64,000 nucleotides of DNA. It comes from Sciurus carolinensis. Its lineage: Eukaryota > Chordata > Mammalia > Rodentia > Sciuridae. The stretch lies in assembly GCF_902686445.1 (NCBI RefSeq), contig NC_062219.1:110795160-110859159 (forward strand), read 5' to 3'. Of this stretch, positions 57,610 to 64,000 are shown one piece after another. Position numbers and translations under genes: made by a program. Position 1 is the first letter of the stretch, and each line of letters opens with the position of its first letter. The notes beneath the pieces are model-generated. The model was given only the letters and a program-made list of their open reading frames with translations, had not been told where the DNA came from and made no database searches.

Positions 57610-59670
57610 ATGAAGTACTACCATGATACCCAAAATGGGAATCACCAGAAAACTACAAACTAATATTTCTTGTGACTGTAGGCCCCCTAAATTCTCAACA
57701 GAATACTAGGAACACATAAAAAAGATTATATACCAAGACCAAGTAGGGTTTATCCCAGGAATAGAAATTTGGTTTAATATCTGAGAATCAGTTAGTATAA
57801 TAACCATATCAATAAAATAGGACCAAAAAATAAGTGATTTAAAAAATCCACAAAACCCCCATGGCTGCATCATACTTAGGTTAATGAATTAAAAGACCCC
57901 ACCCCCACCCCAAGATTAGGAACAAGAAAAGAATGTCTTCTCTCTCATCATTTCTCCTTGGCATTATGCTAGAGTTTTTGGCCAGGGAAATCAGGAAACA
58001 GAATGAAACAAAAAGGCAGTCAGATTAGAAAGGAAGAAGTAAAACTGTTAGCAAATGACAGGATCTTGTTGATAGAAAATTCTAAGAAATACACAAATAA
58101 TTAAAGCTAATAAGTAAGTTCAAGGTTCCAGGATATAAGATGAATGCACAAAAATCTGTTGAGCTTCTGTACACTAGCAGTGAACAGTCTGAAAATGAAA
58201 TTAAGAATACCATTCAAAATAGCGTCAAAAAGGATAACATGAATTGAAGTAAATTACTTGTACCCTGAACTACAAAACAACATTAAAAGAAAGACAACCT
58301 TGACAAAGAACACAGTTGGAGAGCTAACATTTATTGATTTTTAAAACTTCCTATAAAACTACAGTAATCAACATGGGGTAGTACTGGCATAAAGAGAGAC
58401 ATATAGGTCAGTGGACTGGAATGCAGAGTCCAGTAGTAAGCCCTTATATTTAAAATCAGTTGATTTTTTTTTGACCATGGTTCTGAAACATTCCAATGGA
58501 AAAAGAATTACTATTTCAATAACTGGTGGTAGGACACATGCAAAGGAAAGAATTTGTACTCTTGTGCCACACTCAAAAACTAACTCAGAATGAGTCATAA
58601 ATCTAAATGAAATAATACAGTTCTTAGAAATACAGAAGTAATGTCATGACTTTATATTAATGGTACATTGTTGATATGATACTAAAAGCACAGGGTAGAA
58701 AAAGAAAATTGGACTTTCATCAGAATTAAAAGTTCTTATGCTTTAAAGAATGTCATCAAGAAAGTAAAAGAACTCAGAATAGGAGAAAGTTTTTGCAAGT
58801 CATGTGTTTGGTAAATGCTTACATCTGGTAAGTCATTTATAAAGAACTCTTACAAATCAACAGTAAATAGGCCAATTAAAAAATGGTCAAAGTAACTCAA
58901 TAGACATTTCTTCAAAGAATATTTACAAATGACCAGTAGACACATGAAAAGATGCTTATCATCCTTAGCCCTCAGGGAAATACAAATGAAATCCACAGTG
59001 ATAGGCTACTTCATACCTAATAGGATAACCAGAATCAAAGACAGATAACAAGAGATGATGTAGAGACACTGGAGCCCTCTTTAAGTTTTTGATGGGAATC
59101 TAAGATGGTGCAGCCTCTTTGGAAAATGTTTTGGCAGTTCCTCAAAAGTTTAAGCATAGATTTACCATATGACCCAATAGTTCCATTCCCAATGAAGCTG
59201 AATGAAGAGAAATGAAATTATGAAGTCCTCATAAAATTTTTTACAAGAATTTTCTTGGTAACATTATTCATAATCAAAAAGTAACCTGGAGAGTGGAACC
59301 TGTCCAGAACCTAATGAATGGGTAATAAGTGTGGATTTAGCCATACAATGGAATATTATTTGACTTTAAAAGGGACTGAATTGCTGAATGAGCATAAATG
59401 TGGTGGGACCTAGGAAACTTGGAAGTAATGAAACCAATCACAAAATACCATATGTTGTATGATTTCATTTATTTGAGATCTCTAGAAAAGGCAAATCTAT
59501 AGAAACAATATATATAGATTTAAAACTGGGGAAGCCAGTAAGTAGGGTCATAGGGTAATAGCTGTGAAGGTACAATGTTATTTTGTGGGTGATGAAAATG
59601 TTCTGGAAATTAGGTTGTGTTATTGGTCACGGAACTCTATTAATATACTAAAATGTTGACTGGTACAATT
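57610..59670 (+). mobile_element. Ancient L1 (ORF2 C-terminal half), plus strand, decayed
   Basis: Sense-strand old L1 ORF2 (accaagtagggtttatccca, ggccagggaaatcaggaaac, acactagcagtgaacagtct, tcatccttagccctcaggga, caatggaatattatttgact). Heavy indels and stops. Its 3'UTR resumes at 60,147 beyond a younger insertion. Confidence 0.8.
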
Positions 59671-60146
59671 TTTTAAAAAATTATTTGTCCTTTCTGACAG
59701 TAGCGTGTATTTTGAGTACTATACATACACAGAATGAGTATAACTTGTTCCAATTAGGATCCCAGCATTGTGGTTATGTATGGTGTAAGATTACATTGGT
59801 TGTGTATTCATATATAAGGATAGGAAAGATATGTTCAGTTCATTCTATTGTCTTTTGTATTCCCATCCCTCTTCCCTTTCCTTCATTCCCTTTTGTCTAG
59901 TCCAGTTAACTTCTAATTTTCTCTCCCTTGTTGTGCGTTAGCATCCACATATCCGAGAGAACATCTTTGATTTTTTTGGGGACTGGATTATTTCACTTAG
60001 CATAAGTCTCCAGTTCTGTCCATTTACCAGCACATGCCATAATTTCATTCTTCTTTATGACTAATATTCCATTGTGTATATATATCCCATTTTCTTTATC
60101 CACTCATCTGTTGTAGGGTACCTAGGTTGGTTCCATAGCTTGGGAA
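59671..60146 (-). mobile_element. L1-I: 5'-truncated L1 3' end, minus strand, inside ancient L1
   Basis: Antisense L1 3'UTR and ORF2 end (catccacatatccgagagaa, taatattccattgtgtatat, ggtacctaggttggttccat-like). It interrupts the 3'UTR of the plus-strand ancient L1. Flanked by imperfect TSDs, tggtacaatt (59661-59670) and tggtacagtt (60147-60156). Confidence 0.78.
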
Positions 60147-60220
60147 TGGTACAGTTCAAATAGCTTGTGTTATATGTGTTACACACCTCAGTAAAGTTAA
60201 AAAATGATAAAAAAAAAAAA
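60147..60220 (+). mobile_element. Ancient L1 3'UTR end and A tail, plus strand
   Basis: gtgttatatgtgttacacac ctcagtaaagtt followed by an A-rich tail; the terminal part of the element at 57.6-59.7 kb. Confidence 0.7.
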
Positions 60221-61060
60221 TCTCTGGCCCTTTAAAATCTGTCTAGTATACCAGGCAAATGTATGTACCTTAATGATTTTATTAGTTTTTGGTTGTAAGT
60301 TTGAGGAGCAAGGCCTTTGTCCCTGTGGAAGGAGAGCTAATTTTATATTGTTGATGTTTGAACATTGATGTCAGAACAATATACCTGCAATTCCTTTTGC
60401 TATTGCTACACAGGAAATATCCTACAGTTTGGGGGGAACAATTATTTGTATATAAGTTGGAGCTTCTCCTGTTCATTGCAGATGTACAGGTAGCTGGGTG
60501 GGTTGTACTCCACATGACTTTCATTTTTGTGTTTGGATTAAAGGGCTGCCCTAAAGGTGTGCTATTATTTTTGGTGATGACTGTGGTCTCCAGAAGTCCT
60601 CTTAAATCCTTCTAAGGCTTGGGCTTTTAACTGGCACATTTTGTCACTTCTGCCTATTTATCATTGGCAAAGAAGTCATGTGGTCAACTTAAGAGGTAGA
60701 GAAGAACAGTTCACATTTGTCATGTAAATAGTATTTTAAAATACTATTTTCCATTTTAAATCTCATGAATCTTTTCAAAACATTTTTCAGGCCCATGATC
60801 TTTATTTCTTCTTGTTTTTTGAACATATAGCATCTTTCAAATTAAATGATACCTTGCCTTAAAATATCTATTATTTATGATATTTACATTATAAGTTGTT
60901 TGCTCTATTTTCTTTTAACTTTACATTTTTATACTAATATATAGCATTTGGTATTATAAAGTAATTCTTCCAAGAATAACTACTGAATCTGTACTGAATT
61001 TTCCCATTTTTCCTCTCTTGCTCTTACTCTTAATTTTTTCTTTTTCTTTCTTTCTTTTTT
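60221..61060. other. Single-copy sequence, nothing recognised
   Basis: AT-rich; an 85-codon plus-strand open frame at 60,358-60,615 has no recognisable domain. Confidence 0.5.
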
Positions 61061-61081
61061 TTTTTTTTTTAAATCAGGAAG

Positions 61082-61207
61082 CTTGGACTGGGGTTGTGCC
61101 TCGGTGGTAGAGCACTTGCCGAGCGCAGGTGAGTCACTGGGTTCGATCCTTAGCACCACAAGAAACAAATAAATAAAATAATAGTATTGTGTCATCTTCA
61201 ACTTAAA
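61082..61207 (+). repeat. ID-type SINE, plus orientation, with target-site duplications
   Basis: cttggactggggttgtgcct, ggtagagcacttgccgagcg, gggttcgatccttagcacca, then (AAAT)n. It is flanked by aaatcaggaag preceded by ten T on both sides (ending 61081 and 61228). Confidence 0.9.
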
Positions 61208-61460
61208 TTTTTTTTTTAAATCAGGAAGTTTTATGTTTCCAAAGCAATTCAGGCCAGGGTATCTTTCCTACATTTTAATTTACTTTTTAATTCAAAATAA
61301 AATATCATTATAGAGTGTTCTGTAACACAAGAAACTGAATTAGAAGTTTAATATGAAGAAACTTTTTTGAAAGAGAATTCTGTGAATCAAAGTGATTTGA
61401 CGTATATTCTGGCAAAAGGCATGCATAAGTTAATATTAGGTCACCTTTTGATAGATTTTT

Positions 61461-61580
61461 TTAAAAATGTTTTTTAGATGTTAATGGATATTTATTTATT
61501 TATATGTGGCGCTGAGAATCAAACCCCTGTGCCTCACATATGCTAGGCAAGTGCTGTACCCTGAGCTACAATCCAAGCCC
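61461..61580 (-). repeat. ID-type SINE, minus orientation
   Basis: tatgtggcgctgagaatcaa, catatgctaggcaagtgctg, gagctacaatccaagccc. Confidence 0.85.
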
Positions 61581-62919
61581 TGGTAGATAAATTTTAATGT
61601 ATTTTCATCTCAAATATTCATCATTTTGATTCTTGAAGCGTGGTCCCATTTTTGAAACTACTTTCGAGAAGTTAATTGATGAAACATATTATTCTTGCAT
61701 GCATAATATATTCAGAACCTCTATTCAAAGAAGTGGTATTTTTGTTGGATTGCTGCAGGAAGCACACTAATTTTATGTGATTCTTTCTTGGCTATGCAAC
61801 ATCTTTTGTATTTTTTCTGATTTGTTTCTACAGACAATTATGAAAAGCCCTAACTTGGTGGGCCTTGTATATTTCTCCAGAGTGCTAAGTTTTAATGTTT
61901 AAATGTTTGTCAGTGATGCTCAGTGTGCAGTTCTTTCTTGCTTACCTCAAAGTTGTGATTGGTAAGATTCTATCTTAGGAGGTGTAAAGTTTAAAAAATG
62001 ATGAAAAATATCTTAAGACCTAATCCAACTGAAGTCACGCTAAGTATTGCATTAGCTAAAACAATTGGTAGTTGATGCTATTAGCCAGGACAAAGTTCAG
62101 TTTAAATATTCTGTCCCTGAATAGCTTAGAGTATAAGGTTTTTTTGTAACATTAAAATATAGAATTGAACATTTATATGGAAAGAAATATAAGAATCCTT
62201 AAGTTATGTTTCCTATGGTTTATTTTTATTAAAATTTAGGTTTGTTTAAAATAAACTTATAATGTTAAGTGTCCATTCATCTGTACTTTCCGGTTGTATG
62301 TATTTTATTCACTTCCAAAACCATTTCTTGAATCAGAAGAATCAAAATTCTGTTGAGGAAGTTCTCTGGACTTGAAAAACCTTAATGAAAATTATAGCCA
62401 TTCTTTTTTCACTGAAACACTTCATAGGAGAGATTTTTAGTTCAAATCTAATTGATTTTTTTCTTTCTAATAGATAAGTTTATTCTGTTTATATTTATTA
62501 TTCTGATGTGTGGTTCTCTCTCACATAAAATTTTTCTTTTTCATTTTTACTGATTCTTGTGTTCTCTAAATTTTTGCCTGCTTTCCCTGTCTCCTCCTTT
62601 TCCTCTCTCGCCTGTCCTTTGTTTTCTTCATCATCTTTTCTCCCTCCCTCCATCTCTTTCTTGCTTGCAAATACTCTAAGAGGCTCTTGTTAGACATTGT
62701 TGTAAAAACCTCATAGACAGTGGTTTAAACAAGTGGTGTTTTATTTTTAATGCCTCCCTCCCTTAATGTAAGAGCAGGATGGATAAGTTCAGGGTTGTTG
62801 TGACTTTTAAGACACTTGCTGTCTTTTGTGTTTTTGTCTATCAGTATGCTTTCTTTCCAGCAGTTGGCACTACCATTAGTTTTACCCAATCTCCAATGTA
62901 CTTTCTTCTACCTACCATT
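61581..62919. other. Single-copy sequence, nothing recognised
   Basis: AT-rich with a pyrimidine-rich patch at about 62,580-62,665. Confidence 0.55.
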
Positions 62920-63660
62920 ATCTTTTGTTTTAGACTGACTTTGTTGAGATATAATTTAAATACCATAAAATTCATCTACTGTAAGTGCAAACTTCAGTGA
63001 TATTTAGAAAATGTATATAGTTTGGCAATTATTACCCAAATTCAATTGTAGAACATTTTCCTCTCACCAAAATAGTCCTTTTAATCCATTTGCAGTCCAG
63101 CTCGATCCCATCACAAGTCCCAGTTGATCATTGATCTGCTTTCTGTTTCATAATCTGGCATTTTCTTGACATTCCTATGAATGGAAACACACAATATGCA
63201 GTTTTTGTATCTGGTTTCATTATGTTTTTCTATTATTGACTTAAGCAGTTAATTTTAAGTAGGAATAAGAAATACTAAATAGTTTCATTTATTCATTTAC
63301 TAATGCTTTTTATATAGACTGAGGTTTTGATTGACACAACTTTCGTTTTGTCTAAACATTCTTGGAAGGTAAGTTTGCCAGCACTAAATTGCCTTTGTTT
63401 TCTTTATTCTTTGAAGAACCATTTTCTGGATATAGAATTCTAGGTTGATCTGTTTTTTTTTCTTTTAATGCCTAAATATTTCACTCCTTTCTCTTCTTGC
63501 TTGCATGGATTCTGATGAGAAATTCTCTGTAATTTTTATTTTTGTTTTTCTGTAGTTAAGCTATTTCCTCCCTCTGGCTTCTTTAAAGATTTTCTTTTTT
63601 ACATATTTGTGTCTCTGAATCGAAGGTTTGTCTTTTACAGACAGAATATTCTTTAATTTT
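62920..63660 (-). mobile_element. Ancient L1 fragments (3' end and ORF1-like), minus strand
   Basis: Old antisense L1 3' end at 62,930-63,240 (gttgagatataatttaaata, ttgtagaacattttcctctc). ORF1-like antisense sequence lies at about 63,370-63,660 (tctggatatagaattctagg, cttgcttgcatggattctga). The two pieces are not contiguous in an L1. Confidence 0.6.
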
Positions 63661-63870
63661 GCCCCCTCCCTTCCCCCACCAGGGATTGAACTCAGGGCCA
63701 CTTAACCACTGAGCCACATCCCTAGACCTATTTTGTATTTTATTTGGAGACAGGGTCTCACTGAGTTGCTTAGGGCCTTGCTAAGTTGCTGAGACTAGCT
63801 TTGAATTTCCAATCCTCCTGCCTCAGGCTCCTGAGCGAGTGAGATTACAGACATGTTCCACTTCACCTGG
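63661..63870 (-). repeat. B1 + ID composite SINE (B1-dID/MEN type), minus orientation
   Basis: On the minus strand a B1 half (tgaggcaggaggattggaaa, cagtgagaccctgtctcc) is followed by an ID half (ctagggatgtggctcagtgg ttaag, gagttcaatccctgg). Same architecture as at 14.4 kb. Confidence 0.88.
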
Positions 63871-64000
63871 TTAACTTGTTTTTCAAGTGTGATATTCTTT
63901 GCCTTTTGGGTAGAGAATTTTTTGCAACATTTTCTATAATTACAATGTTGGATTTATACATGCAGTTTGATTTTTGTTTTCTATTTATCTCATGTCTTTT
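63871..64000. other. Window end; probable ancient L1 remnant
   Basis: Short AT-rich stretch; possibly the continuation of the L1 ORF1-like fragment interrupted by the SINE. Not resolvable. Confidence 0.35.

Noticed and set aside
60358..60615. 85-codon plus-strand ORF
   Set aside because: No domain, no supporting signals; likely chance.

Overview
This is a gene-poor, AT-rich mammalian nuclear window. The SINEs are ID-type tRNA-derived elements plus B1+ID composites of the kind known from squirrels and their relatives, and the young LINEs are rodent-like L1s, so I infer a squirrel-family (sciurid) rodent. The one recognisable host gene is RUNX2. The distal (P1, bone-type) promoter and the two 5' exons of RUNX2 lie on the minus strand at about 6.73-7.4 kb. 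The coding part begins MASNSLFSTVTPCQQN, the hallmark of the P1 isoform.

Layout. 1-6,733 is RUNX2 intron sequence leading toward the rest of the gene, which is off the left edge. 6,734-7,194 holds the two short P1 exons split by a 197-nt intron, with two upstream ORFs in the leader. 7,195-7,400 is the proximal promoter: a TTTAAA box, a vitamin-D-response-like/RUNX element, and a GA-rich tract. 7.4-16.9 kb is repeat-poor upstream sequence with one candidate plus-strand exon (12,517-12,604). In other mammals SUPT3H is transcribed opposite to RUNX2 and spans P1, so that exon may belong to SUPT3H.

16.9-37.75 kb is a nest of transposons. An ancient minus-strand L1 is interrupted by a near-complete young L1 (L1-A, 20,144-26,426), which has target-site duplications (TSDs), a complete ORF1, a thrice-shifted ORF2, a two-copy 5'UTR with YY1-like sites, and an apparent 3' transduction. 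It is interrupted again by an old DNA transposon, itself split by an older L1 (L1-B), which in turn is split by a full-length EEF1A1 processed pseudogene (30,670-32,423). 38-41.7 kb has two more L1 copies in opposite orientations. 45.3-46.8 kb has two 5'-truncated L1s, one with a 5' inversion. 49.0-49.4 kb is a MaLR-type LTR and 50.0-50.5 kb is an ID cluster. 50.9-54.5 kb has an L1 5' half followed by an L1 3' end. 57.0-60.2 kb is an ancient plus-strand L1 interrupted by a younger one. The right end holds ID elements, ancient L1 and a B1+ID composite.

The most notable observations are a 1-nt deletion in the RUNX2 P1 coding exon (real change or assembly error), back-to-back upstream ORFs in its leader, the candidate SUPT3H exon, the L1 3' transduction, and telomere-like repeats in the 3'UTRs of two L1 copies. 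I found no complete intact host protein-coding gene. Identifications rest on reading the sequence and on memory of gene families; no alignment was run.
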